A stretch of 6,905 nt of DNA from Promethearchaeota archaeon (GCA_019057355.1 DXJM01000389.1:1-6905); one strand, 5' to 3'. Positions 1 to 5,745 are shown, numbered from the stretch's first letter. Numbers and translations: made by a program. Notes: generated by a model from the letters alone, not told the origin.

Positions 1-99
1 ATCCGGACCGGTATCGCTGCCGAACGCTGTGTTGATCAGGAGTCCGATAGCATAGAACAGAAAAGTATCGCGTAGAGTAAGTGAGAAGATCTTGGAGTT
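1..99 (-). other. GC-rich stretch with a partial, membrane-like open frame
   Basis: The first 60 bases are about 55% GC, against about 30% in the rest of the window. On the minus strand one frame is open from a TAA at 100-102 to the window edge (33 codons). It includes a hydrophobic run reading TFLFYAIGLLINTAFGSD, which looks like a transmembrane segment, with G/C-ending codons unlike those of the neighbouring genes. No ATG, GTG or TTG lies in this frame, so any gene would have to be an interior or truncated fragment, or start beyond the window. The plus frame beginning at base 1 is also open to a TAG at 73-75 and could be the tail of an upstream gene. I do not recognise either product. A foreign insertion, a gene remnant or an assembly join are all possible. 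Confidence 0.25.
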
Positions 100-118
100 T
101 TACGTAGCATTTGTAAGA

Positions 119-134
119 AAATTAAAAAATTTTA
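119..134 (+). promoter_or_regulatory. possible TATA region of ftsZ
   Basis: An A/T-only stretch (AAAATTAAAAAATTTT) centred about 22 bases before the ftsZ ATG at 149. At normal archaeal spacing this would give a leaderless or nearly leaderless transcript. It is not a classic TTTATATA box, so the call is weak. Confidence 0.25.
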
Positions 135-148
135 GTTGAGTGTTTGAA

Positions 149-1246
149 ATGGAAAGAATTCTTAGAGAAGCAAGAGATAGAGATAGTAAAAACCCCAATT
201 ATCGGTCTATAGGCTATGCAAACATAAAAATAATTGGATGTGGTGGGGCTGGAAATAATACAATAAATAGACTCATGAAAATTGGAATTATGGGTGCAAC
301 GTGTATTGCTTTAAACACTGATCACCAACATCTTGAGATGGTTGAAGCCCATAAAAAAATACTAATTGGAAAAAAACTAACGAGAGGTTTAGGTGCGGGT
401 GGAAATCCCGAAATAGGTCACGCTGCGGCAGAGGAATCTAGAGAAGAAATAAAGGGTATCTTGAAAGAATCAGACTTAGTATTTATTACTTGTGGTGAAG
501 GAGGCGGTACAGGAACGGGAAGCGCTCCGATCGTGGCTGAAATAGCAAAGACAGAAGGTGGTATAGTTGTTGGTGTGGTATCCCTTCCATTTAAGACAGA
601 AATTGGTCGAATTGATATTGCCCAAAAAGGATTGGAGAATTTAAAACAGTTTGTCGACACTTTAGTTGTAATTGATAATAATAGGTTATTAGAAATCGCC
701 CCAGATCTCCCAATCCTAGAGGCTTTTAGCGTAGCAGACGAGGTCTTGTCAACAATGGTAAAAGGAATAACAGAAACGATTTCTTTACCTTCATTGATAA
801 ATTTAGATTTTGCAGATGTTCGAACAATTTTGGGTACTGGCGGTGTTGCTATTGTCGGTATAGGGGAATCAAATGCGGAAGAAAATCGAGTAGAAGATGC
901 TATAAAGGATGCCTTGAACACGCCTTTATTGGATGTCAGTATTGAAGGTGCAAAGGGTGCCCTGATCCATGTTTCTGGAGGTAATGATATGACCTTGGCA
1001 GAAGCAAATGCTGTAGCAAATAAAATCTATCAAAAAATGGATCTTAACGATTCAATGGTTATTTGGGGTGCAAGGATCTCAGAAGAATTCGATGGATTCC
1101 TACGTGTCATGCTTTTAATAACTGGAATTCACTCTCCTCAGATATTTGGTAAAACTTCGGTAATAAATAATACAAATAATAATCCAAACATGTCAAGACA
1201 AAAAATTAATCTTTCTAATGATATTTTTGATCTGAGTGAAATTTGA
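149..1246 (+). CDS. ftsZ: cell division protein FtsZ (FtsZ1 type)
   Basis: FtsZ is a tubulin-like GTPase that polymerises into the cytoplasmic division ring. Residue numbers here count from the GTG at 140. The Rossmann motif GCGGAGNN is at 33-40, LTRGLGAGG at 80-88, the GTP-binding signature GGGTGTGSAP at 121-130, and the T7 catalytic loop NLDFADV at 221-227, whose Asp residues complete the GTPase site of the next subunit. IWGARI and LRVMLLITGI near 308-330 close the C-terminal domain. Both CGGAGNN and TCG-x-GGGTGTGSAP match the archaeal FtsZ1 pattern. Length is normal. The tail is an Asn-rich linker (342-350) ending in a short NDIFDLSEI peptide, a possible membrane-anchor or SepF contact. 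I prefer the ATG at 149 because GAGTG at 138-142 can serve as a Shine-Dalgarno; a GTG start three codons earlier is possible. One oddity is Glu120, where Leu or Met usually precedes GGGTGTG. It stands alone and reads away from the minus-strand genes beyond it. Confidence 0.97.
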   Translation: MERILREARDRDSKNPNYRSIGYANIKIIGCGGAGNNTINRLMKIGIMGATCIALNTDHQHLEMVEAHKKILIGKKLTRGLGAGGNPEIGHAAAEESREEIKGILKESDLVFITCGEGGGTGTGSAPIVAEIAKTEGGIVVGVVSLPFKTEIGRIDIAQKGLENLKQFVDTLVVIDNNRLLEIAPDLPILEAFSVADEVLSTMVKGITETISLPSLINLDFADVRTILGTGGVAIVGIGESNAEENRVEDAIKDALNTPLLDVSIEGAKGALIHVSGGNDMTLAEANAVANKIYQKMDLNDSMVIWGARISEEFDGFLRVMLLITGIHSPQIFGKTSVINNTNNNPNMSRQKINLSNDIFDLSEI

Positions 1247-1278
1247 ATTACTGCTGCAAAATATTTACCCTTTTATTA

Positions 1279-1288
1279 ATTTATAAAA
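1279..1288 (+). promoter_or_regulatory. possible TATA box
   Basis: TTTATAAAAA lies 33 bases after the ftsZ stop. Transcription would start near 1310, just ahead of the interrupted ORF at 1356-1660. It is the best TATA match in the ftsZ-KH interval, but in such AT-rich DNA it may be chance. Confidence 0.25.
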
Positions 1289-1355
1289 ACCATTTTATAC
1301 GGCAAGTAATTATCGAGATGATTATAAATCAGAAATAGATTTTTTTCTGAATAAA

Positions 1356-1660
1356 ATGAATTTTTGGAGATTCTTTTTTTTTGCTGTTGAATACTATTTT
1401 GATGAATATTCAATTACATTCCATGAAAAAAATATTTTTCCTAGACGAATCATATATTCAAATCATAAAAAACACGATCATATTCCATCAAGAGTTTTGA
1501 AGTTCATTCTGTTATTAATATGAATGAAGAACAAGAAGAGCTTTATTTCATTGAGAATGTTCTAATGCACGAAGAAATTTTAGAGGTTCTAAAAGAAATA
1601 ATTTATAGAAAAGATTTAATCGAACGTGGTAAAGAAGAATTGATCGAAAAATTTTTCTAA
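1356..1660 (+). pseudogene. small gene interrupted by a frameshift, or two overlapping small ORFs
   Basis: No long ORF exists here, but two frames look coding. Frame one runs from ATG 1356 to TGA 1523 (55 codons) and contains HEKNIFPRRIIYSNHKKHDH. It is open upstream to 1287. Frame two is open from 1469 to TAA 1660 and encodes an acidic, helical peptide (MNEEQEELYFIENVLMHEEI after ATG 1520). The two meet at ATGA 1520-1523. Adding one T to the T run at 1495-1498 fuses them into one protein of about 100 residues, the junction reading SRVFEVHSVIN. This suggests a single-base loss, either real decay or a sequencing error. A nine-T run at 1374-1382 is a second possible slip site. Alternatively these are two translationally coupled small proteins. 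Codon use resembles the flanking genes. I recognise no family. The rest of 1247-1664 shows no RNA gene or repeat. Confidence 0.35.
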
Positions 1661-1669
1661 CTCGTTAGA
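1646..1669 (-). terminator. hairpin and A/T palindrome between convergent genes
   Basis: TCTAAC and GTTAGA (1656-1669) form an inverted repeat that overlaps the KH stop codon. On the minus strand it is followed by AAAATTTTTC, itself part of the perfect palindrome GAAAAATTTTTC (1646-1657). A short stem followed by a T run fits a terminator for the minus-strand operon. The same palindrome contains the stop of the plus-strand small ORF, so it could act in both directions. Confidence 0.4.
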
Positions 1670-2225
1670 ACTCTGGTTTGTAAAGTTGTCTAAATTCTTC
1701 TTTCTTTTTCTCATTGTACACTTTTTCCAAATACTTTAAAACGGAATGATGGGGCATTCCGTTGATGATCATGCTTACTGCTTTTCTTCCGACTTGTAAA
1801 TTTTCATATGTTCCAATTATTGCAACCATTTTTCCAAATACAGAAACAAGGCATTCTGAATATCTTTCAATAGCTCTACGCATTTCTCCATTTCTGCCAA
1901 TTATTCTCCCTTTAATTCTTTTTATTCGATTTTCAGATTTACCAAGGATCATCATGAGGTTAAATATTTCAAGATCATGTTCCTCATCCATTAATAACAT
2001 TGCTTTTTGAGGATTAAAACCTCGATTAATTGCGGATATAACTTTTTGTGCAGTAAGAATGCTTACTGGATCATAATTAACATCATTTATATTAGCAACA
2101 ACTTCACAATCACCAGTCTTACTGTCAAGATCTATCTTAACTCCAAGTCTTTTTTCAATTTCTTCCTTCGTCTGGCCATTTTTTCCTATTAGAACTGCTA
2201 TTCTAGCTTGTTTAATTTTAAGCAA
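1665..2225 (-). CDS. dim2: Dim2/Pno1-like KH-domain RNA-binding protein
   Basis: This is the archaeal counterpart of eukaryotic Dim2/Pno1 (also called Krr1-like), which binds the 3' end of small-subunit rRNA during late maturation and works with the Nob1 nuclease. Two KH modules are visible. The first has the GKNG loop at 14-17. The second has GRIIGRNG at 106-113, followed by VFGKMVAIIGTYENL (129-143). INRGFNPQKAMLL (66-78) and the C-terminal GMPHHSVLKYLE (156-167) are further family signatures. At 186 residues it has the usual length. The start is TTG at 2225, supported by GAGAGAGATC ending four bases upstream, with no better in-frame start. It is the last gene of the translation operon, 70 bases after rio1, and may also have a promoter of its own in that gap. 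The pairing with an adjacent RIO1 gene is widespread in archaea and supports the assignment. Confidence 0.93.
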   Translation of the reverse strand: MLKIKQARIAVLIGKNGQTKEEIEKRLGVKIDLDSKTGDCEVVANINDVNYDPVSILTAQKVISAINRGFNPQKAMLLMDEEHDLEIFNLMMILGKSENRIKRIKGRIIGRNGEMRRAIERYSECLVSVFGKMVAIIGTYENLQVGRKAVSMIINGMPHHSVLKYLEKVYNEKKKEEFRQLYKPEF

Positions 2226-2229
2226 TGAA

Positions 2230-2239
2230 GATCTCTCTC
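2230..2239 (-). promoter_or_regulatory. ribosome binding site deciding a TTG start (KH gene)
   Basis: GAGAGAGATC on the minus strand resembles the archaeal anti-SD complement GGAGGTGATC and lies four bases before the TTG at 2225. It is the main reason for accepting this non-ATG start. Confidence 0.6.
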
Positions 2240-2258
2240 AAATCATAATTTTTGATTT
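2240..2258 (-). promoter_or_regulatory. inverted repeat in the KH-gene leader
   Basis: AAATCA and TGATTT, separated by seven bases, form a six-base-pair stem immediately before the KH ribosome binding site. In RNA it could influence access to that site. The stem is AT-rich and weak, so its function is uncertain. Confidence 0.2.
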
Positions 2259-2273
2259 TTTTATGTTTTTCTT

Positions 2274-2287
2274 ATATTGTACAATAT
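2274..2287. promoter_or_regulatory. 14-bp perfect palindrome between rio1 and the KH gene
   Basis: ATATTGTACAATAT is perfectly self-complementary and lies in the only sizeable gap inside the operon. On the minus strand its right half continues as ACAATATAAG, a TATA-like sequence that would start transcription near 2247, just ahead of the KH ribosome binding site. It may be an operator overlapping an internal promoter, or a chance AT-rich palindrome. Confidence 0.3.
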
Positions 2288-2295
2288 TTCATTTT

Positions 2296-3165
2296 TTATC
2301 TTTTTTTTGTCTCGTTTATAATTTCATAATAAAATGATTCAGGGTCAAGATCTTTAAGACCATTTTTTAAAAAGAAATTAAAGATATTTTTAATATCTCT
2401 TACAAGGAAGACTTCTACCTTGGGATGTTGTATTGAAACAGCTTGTGACATGTCAATTATGACGGGTTTTTGATTATGATATAAGATGTTAAATTCACTC
2501 AGATCTCCGTGAACTAATTTAGCATCTAGATACAATGTTTTTATAAATATAGATATTTCCCTTAGAATAATAGTAGGATCTTTTAAATGTTTAATGTCTT
2601 TTAATTTTGGTGCGGGAGTTGGGCCAAATCCAACATATTCCATTATTAAAATATTATTTTTGATAAAAATAGGTTCAGGTACTTTTAATCCAGCGGCATG
2701 AGCTCTTTTTAGGTTTTTATATTCTTTACTTGCCCATAAATAGATAATTTTTGAGATATTATTCGGAATTTTCTTAAATCTTGGATCTCCTATGATATAA
2801 TTTCTCATCCACTTGGAGGTATTACTATCAATCTTATAGATTTTTATAGCTACTTCTTTTCCTTGCCTATCATATGCAAGATAAACATTTGCTTCTTTTC
2901 CCGCAGAAATAATACCTTTTATACGTTCTAAAGTGCCATTAGTCAAGAGTTTGTTTAGTTGAATAATCGTCCGTTCATCAAAAACAGAATCGATAGCAGC
3001 ACGCTTTTTAGATTCATCGATTTTTCTAATGCGTTTTTTATCTATACTAATTTTTTGCAGGTTATCAATGCTTTCTCTTAAACTTTCCTCAATATCATTC
3101 TTAAATAACTCCTCTTCTTTCTCTTCTTCAATTTCATTATTTCCATCATTATTATCTCGTTCCAA
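2296..3165 (-). CDS. rio1: RIO1-type serine/threonine protein kinase/ATPase
   Basis: RIO1 is an atypical kinase whose ATPase cycle acts on late pre-40S or pre-30S particles in the cytoplasm. The RIO nucleotide loop SAGKEANVY is at 88-95, the ATP-binding lysine at 108 (AIKIYK), and WASKEYKNLKRAHAAGLKVP at 143-162 is the RIO1 signature. LVHGDLSEFNIL (217-228) carries catalytic Asp221 and Asn226, and VIIDMSQAV (235-243) carries metal-binding Asp238. FLVRDIKNIFNFF (253-265) completes the fold. All active-site residues are intact. About 80 residues precede the kinase core; the first 30 are strongly acidic and probably disordered. The start is TTG at 3165, abutting the nmd3 stop (TAATTG), with AGAGGA seven bases upstream inside nmd3. 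No in-frame ATG occurs before residue 120. Its place after nmd3 and before the KH gene fits co-expression of ribosome assembly factors. RIO2 is excluded because no N-terminal winged-helix segment is seen. Confidence 0.96.
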   Translation of the reverse strand: MERDNNDGNNEIEEEKEEELFKNDIEESLRESIDNLQKISIDKKRIRKIDESKKRAAIDSVFDERTIIQLNKLLTNGTLERIKGIISAGKEANVYLAYDRQGKEVAIKIYKIDSNTSKWMRNYIIGDPRFKKIPNNISKIIYLWASKEYKNLKRAHAAGLKVPEPIFIKNNILIMEYVGFGPTPAPKLKDIKHLKDPTIILREISIFIKTLYLDAKLVHGDLSEFNILYHNQKPVIIDMSQAVSIQHPKVEVFLVRDIKNIFNFFLKNGLKDLDPESFYYEIINETKKR

Positions 3166-4092
3166 TTAAAAATCCTCTTTTTTATTTTTTACATTCAAGC
3201 GGGTATTAAAAAAATAATTGTACTCTTTTACCAATTTAGAGCCATTTGTGGTTTTTAATTGTACTTTGTTTTTAAAAATATTTTCTATGATAAACTCTTC
3301 CTCATCAATCAGTATTTCATCATGCCTGGTAAATGGTAGAAATTTTATTAAAGTCTTTTGCCTGTAAATATTTTTACCCCTTTGAATATCGCGACCCACT
3401 AACTTTTTAGATCTTTTTAATAAAAAATAATATTTTCCTTTTAGAATTTTTATAATAAAATTGATCAATTCATTAGTGCTCAAATATAAGTCTATTCCAA
3501 ATTTTGCATCAATAGTTTTTGTAATATATTGCCTGTTGTCTTTATCAAACTTGGTTTCAACATTCTTATAAATATAGTCTAATACTTCTTTTATTAGGGA
3601 GAATTGTGTTTCATCCCTAACTCTGAGTTGCACGATTGAAATAAAGTGCATGCCTCCTCTAATATTAGTACAATTTTTACACAAATCATAACTTATTTTT
3701 ACGTTTAATTGATGTTGGTGGCAAAGTTCTTCTTTTTCTATTAAAGATCCTGTGATTATTACATCTAATGATGTCAATAAATCTTTAGAAGAATAAATTA
3801 AACTCTGCTCGTCAAAATCTATGGAAAATTCAAATAGCTTCTCTTTTATAATATTTTTTAATAAAAATCGATGTAGTGCTTCTTCGATAATTGAAAAAAT
3901 TTCATTTCTCTCAGGAATGATCCATTCTTCTTTTATAGTATAACTTCCACAATCAATGCAAGTTCTGAAACCAAACTTTTTAGGTAATACAAAAAGTTCA
4001 TGCTCTTTCAAATAACATTCAAGGCACATGCCAAAATGGGGAGCATTTTCATCTAAGTTTTTTCCACAAATCGCACAAAATCGATGAACCAT
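3166..4092 (-). CDS. nmd3: NMD3 family protein, large-subunit maturation and export adaptor homologue
   Basis: In eukaryotes NMD3 binds the joining face of pre-60S particles and bridges them to the export receptor. Archaea keep the ribosome-binding core without nuclear transport, and the archaeal protein is presumed to act in 50S maturation or anti-association. The N-terminal zinc-binding region has four CxxC pairs: Cys6/9, Cys23/26, Cys45/48 and Cys138/141. After the last comes GGMHFISIVQLRV (146-158), the typical NMD3 sequence. A middle domain (about 180-230) includes KFGIDLYLS and SKKLVGRDIQRGKNIYRQ, also family hallmarks. The C-terminal part resembles a small beta domain (250-290). The length of 308 residues is normal for the archaeal form, which lacks the eukaryotic export-signal tail. 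The ATG start lies two bases after the DUF424 stop. The strand is continuous from aIF2-beta through to the KH gene. Confidence 0.93.
   Translation of the reverse strand: MVHRFCAICGKNLDENAPHFGMCLECYLKEHELFVLPKKFGFRTCIDCGSYTIKEEWIIPERNEIFSIIEEALHRFLLKNIIKEKLFEFSIDFDEQSLIYSSKDLLTSLDVIITGSLIEKEELCHQHQLNVKISYDLCKNCTNIRGGMHFISIVQLRVRDETQFSLIKEVLDYIYKNVETKFDKDNRQYITKTIDAKFGIDLYLSTNELINFIIKILKGKYYFLLKRSKKLVGRDIQRGKNIYRQKTLIKFLPFTRHDEILIDEEEFIIENIFKNKVQLKTTNGSKLVKEYNYFFNTRLNVKNKKEDF
3173..3178 (-). promoter_or_regulatory. ribosome binding site of rio1 within nmd3
   Basis: AGAGGA on the minus strand lies in the last codons of nmd3, seven bases before the TTG start of rio1. With the zero-base gap (TAATTG), this points to translational coupling of the two genes. 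Confidence 0.55.
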
Positions 4093-4094
4093 AT

Positions 4095-4391
4095 TTAAAA
4101 CATCATTTTCATTGCCATTGGAATGCCATTTATAACATGAACACCATCTTTAGAGAGGAGCTTGCAACGTATAGCCTGATTAATTATATTTTCCCCTACT
4201 ATATTAAAATTTGTTGCTCCACTTAGGATTTCAATAGCTTCCTCTAATTTAACTAATTGGCCGCCATAAAATTGTTCAGTAATCTCAATTTTTATATTCC
4301 CTTCTTTAAAGACTTTTAATAATAATTGCTCGTCACAACAAGCAACACAATCCATTTCATTTCTCATATGTAATTTTATGTATACTTTCAT
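4095..4391 (-). CDS. DUF424 family protein
   Basis: This is a conserved archaeal protein of unknown function (DUF424), here 98 residues, the usual family size. Family-like features are the opening MKVYIKLHMRN, the CDEQLLLKVFKEG segment (19-31), the near-invariant EQFYGGQLV (39-47), the FNIVGENIINQAIRC stretch (62-76) and the terminal INGIPMAM (87-94). Three cysteines (15, 18, 19) lie near the N-terminus in CVACC, which might bind metal, though the family as I know it does not require them. No signal peptide or membrane segment is seen, so it is probably cytosolic. The ATG start is 23 bases after the aIF2-beta stop, and its own stop is two bases before nmd3. Location between an initiation factor and a ribosome assembly factor suggests a role in translation, which is inference from context alone. 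Confidence 0.9.
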   Translation of the reverse strand: MKVYIKLHMRNEMDCVACCDEQLLLKVFKEGNIKIEITEQFYGGQLVKLEEAIEILSGATNFNIVGENIINQAIRCKLLSKDGVHVINGIPMAMKMMF

Positions 4392-4414
4392 AAATTCTTA
4401 ATACTCTTTCAGGA

Positions 4415-4831
4415 TTATTTTTCTTTAATTTCTTCTCTTGCCCCGCAGGCTTCACATTTTAAAAATAATCGCTTTCCTTCCCTTTGTATTTCAGTATCAG
4501 GTTTGTTACAAATACTACAGAGCACGTATGTCCTGGTATATTGTTCGATCAATCTATTTATGATCTGTTCTTTATATGGAGATTTCAGAAATAGTTGCTG
4601 ACCTCTGACTTCACCAAAGGTCCCTGCTTTTTTAAGAAAAATTGTTAGAAAATGGTTTTTATCCCTATTTAAAGTATTTATGATCTTATTGAAGTTCATA
4701 ATATACGTATTTTTACTTTCAAATCGAAGTTCTGCTTTGGGAATTTCAAATCGTTTTAATTTTTTCACATTATCAGGTATTTTTTCATATGCTTTATCAA
4801 ACAATTTATCATAATCGTATAAATCCATCAT
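4415..4831 (-). CDS. eif2b: translation initiation factor aIF2 subunit beta
   Basis: aIF2 is the alpha-beta-gamma GTPase complex that carries Met-tRNAi to the small ribosomal subunit; beta docks on gamma through its N-terminal helix. Numbering from the TTG at 4834, the N-terminal helix is at about 7-19 (DYDKLFDKAYEKI). The central alpha-beta domain spans about 35-98, with TYIMNFNKIINTLNRD and the conserved HFLTIFLKKAGTFG (61-74). The C-terminal zinc ribbon has Cys106/109 and Cys127/130, C-x2-C-x17-C-x2-C. Length (about 138) is that of archaeal beta, without the eukaryotic Lys-rich N-terminus. Start codons TTG 4834, ATG 4831 and ATG 4828 are adjacent in frame, and I chose 4831. A TATA box 27-36 bases upstream makes this the first gene of the operon, with a leader of only a few bases. 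eIF5, which shares the fold, is excluded by length and archaeal context. Confidence 0.95.
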   Translation of the reverse strand: MMDLYDYDKLFDKAYEKIPDNVKKLKRFEIPKAELRFESKNTYIMNFNKIINTLNRDKNHFLTIFLKKAGTFGEVRGQQLFLKSPYKEQIINRLIEQYTRTYVLCSICNKPDTEIQREGKRLFLKCEACGAREEIKEK

Positions 4832-4857
4832 CAATCAAGGTTTTTATTTTTCTTTAA

Positions 4858-4867
4858 GGTATATAAC
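4858..4867 (-). promoter_or_regulatory. TATA box of the aIF2-beta operon
   Basis: GTTATATACC on the minus strand is centred about 32 bases before the aIF2-beta ATG and is preceded by purine-rich GAGAGA, a possible BRE. It predicts a transcript starting near 4837 with a leader of about six bases. Confidence 0.55.
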
Positions 4868-4920
4868 TCTCTCTAGAATTAATTTTTTATCATATTTACA
4901 CATCGAAGAGAATGACCATG

Positions 4921-4938
4921 ATTTAATATGTGTTAAAT
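4921..4938 (-). terminator. weak inverted repeat at the end of the OB-fold gene
   Basis: ATTTAA and TTAAAT, separated by six bases, overlap the stop codon of the OB-fold gene. The stem is pure A/T and no long T run follows on the minus strand, so termination here is only a possibility. Confidence 0.2.
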
Positions 4939-5648
4939 ATATTTTCTTCAGATTGGTAAATTCTTGACTCCATTTCTAAATCTCTGATATGACTATTTAA
5001 CTCTTCCTCTGAGATTTTTAGATTCTTTTTCAATTCCTCGAGAGATATCCCATTCTTACGTGTTTCTATTATTCTAATTATCTTATTTTTAATGTCATCA
5101 ATATTAGAAGTTCCCTCCTCCTCAAACACATCCATCTCGTCTGAAATTATATCAATAAAATTATCTTGATTCAAATCATCGGGTATTTCCTTAAGAACAC
5201 CCTTCTTGATTTTTTTTATTATTTCAGCATCTCTTAGTAAAATAAAATTAGGATCTTCAATTTTCTTTATTATCTCGGGATTAATGGAAATATACCCATT
5301 CCAGTAAGTAATTAATCCAACAATATCAACAATGTCTCCCTCCTTAAAGTTCTTGTATATTTCAGGATTCACGCGCCAAGCAATTAATCTTAAAATGCCC
5401 GTGCCATCATCCAAGTCAAATTCAACTCTCATGTTAGAATTTTCGTCTTCATCTTCAGGTGTCGCTTGCCTCATGAGGATTTCCCGTTTTTGTATAATTG
5501 TTGAGGCAATTCTAATTCTTTTTATCTCTCCAAATACGGTATATAATGACTTAAACTGTTCTGAATACTTTCCTTCAGCAAGATGCTTTATCCAACAATG
5601 AATTGCTGGTCGTCTTCTAAATTCTTTACTATCATTCATGTTGATCAT
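4923..5648 (-). CDS. RPA32-like single-strand DNA-binding protein (OB fold + winged helix)
   Basis: A 241-residue OB-fold protein, probably a subunit or partner of an archaeal RPA complex that protects single-stranded DNA in replication and repair. An N-terminal RRRPAIHCWIKHLAEGKY (11-28) precedes the fold. The OB domain spans about 40-128: FGEIKRIRIASTIIQKRE, then VEFDLDDGTGILRLIAW (75-91), the DDGTG turn typical of RPA2/Stn1-like OB folds, then FKEGDIVDIVGLITYWNGYI (101-120). An acidic linker (about 155-184) leads to a winged helix (about 185-241) with GISLEELKKNLKISEEELN. This order matches eukaryotic RPA32. No zinc finger is seen. The ATG at 5648 is 35 bases from a strong TATA box, giving a very short leader; ATG 5639 is an alternative. 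It reads in the same direction as the translation operon but is separated by 91 bases and a second promoter. A Stn1-like role or a stand-alone SSB cannot be excluded. Confidence 0.82.
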   Translation of the reverse strand: MINMNDSKEFRRRPAIHCWIKHLAEGKYSEQFKSLYTVFGEIKRIRIASTIIQKREILMRQATPEDEDENSNMRVEFDLDDGTGILRLIAWRVNPEIYKNFKEGDIVDIVGLITYWNGYISINPEIIKKIEDPNFILLRDAEIIKKIKKGVLKEIPDDLNQDNFIDIISDEMDVFEEEGTSNIDDIKNKIIRIIETRKNGISLEELKKNLKISEEELNSHIRDLEMESRIYQSEENIFNTY

Positions 5649-5676
5649 TATTGTTTATTTACTCTTCTACAAGTCA

Positions 5677-5689
5677 TATATATATAAAA
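5677..5689. promoter_or_regulatory. TATA box, possibly bidirectional
   Basis: TATATATATAAAA lies about 35 bases upstream of the OB-fold gene ATG on the minus strand, predicting a start near 5656 and a leader of a few bases. Because the sequence is nearly self-complementary it can also serve the plus strand, where transcription would begin near 5708, ahead of the small ORF at 5746. Confidence 0.55.
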
Positions 5690-5745
5690 CTCAATGAAAT
5701 TTAGAACTAACTATTTAGAATTGAATGTTTGAGGAGATAAATATT

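Noticed and set aside
418..921. 167-codon open frame on the minus strand inside ftsZ
   Set aside because: It is antisense to strongly conserved FtsZ motifs and its translation shows no family features, so it is a shadow frame.
1374..1382. Nine-T run as an ftsZ terminator
   Set aside because: It lies about 130 bases past the stop and inside the protein-like small frame, so it is better treated as a possible slip site.
1247..1664. tRNA, other RNA gene or CRISPR repeats in the largest gap
   Set aside because: No cloverleaf-like GC-rich segment, GGTTCGAATC-type arm or spaced direct repeat was found; the region is AT-rich with coding-like frames.
1762..2192. Two plus-strand open frames opposite the KH gene
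   Set aside because: Both are antisense to the Dim2-like KH protein, and their low-complexity Ile/Leu/Ser-rich translations reflect AT-rich coding DNA.
5332..5601. 89-codon plus-strand frame opposite the OB-fold gene
   Set aside because: It lies fully within a gene with clear OB-fold signatures and has no promoter or ribosome site of its own.
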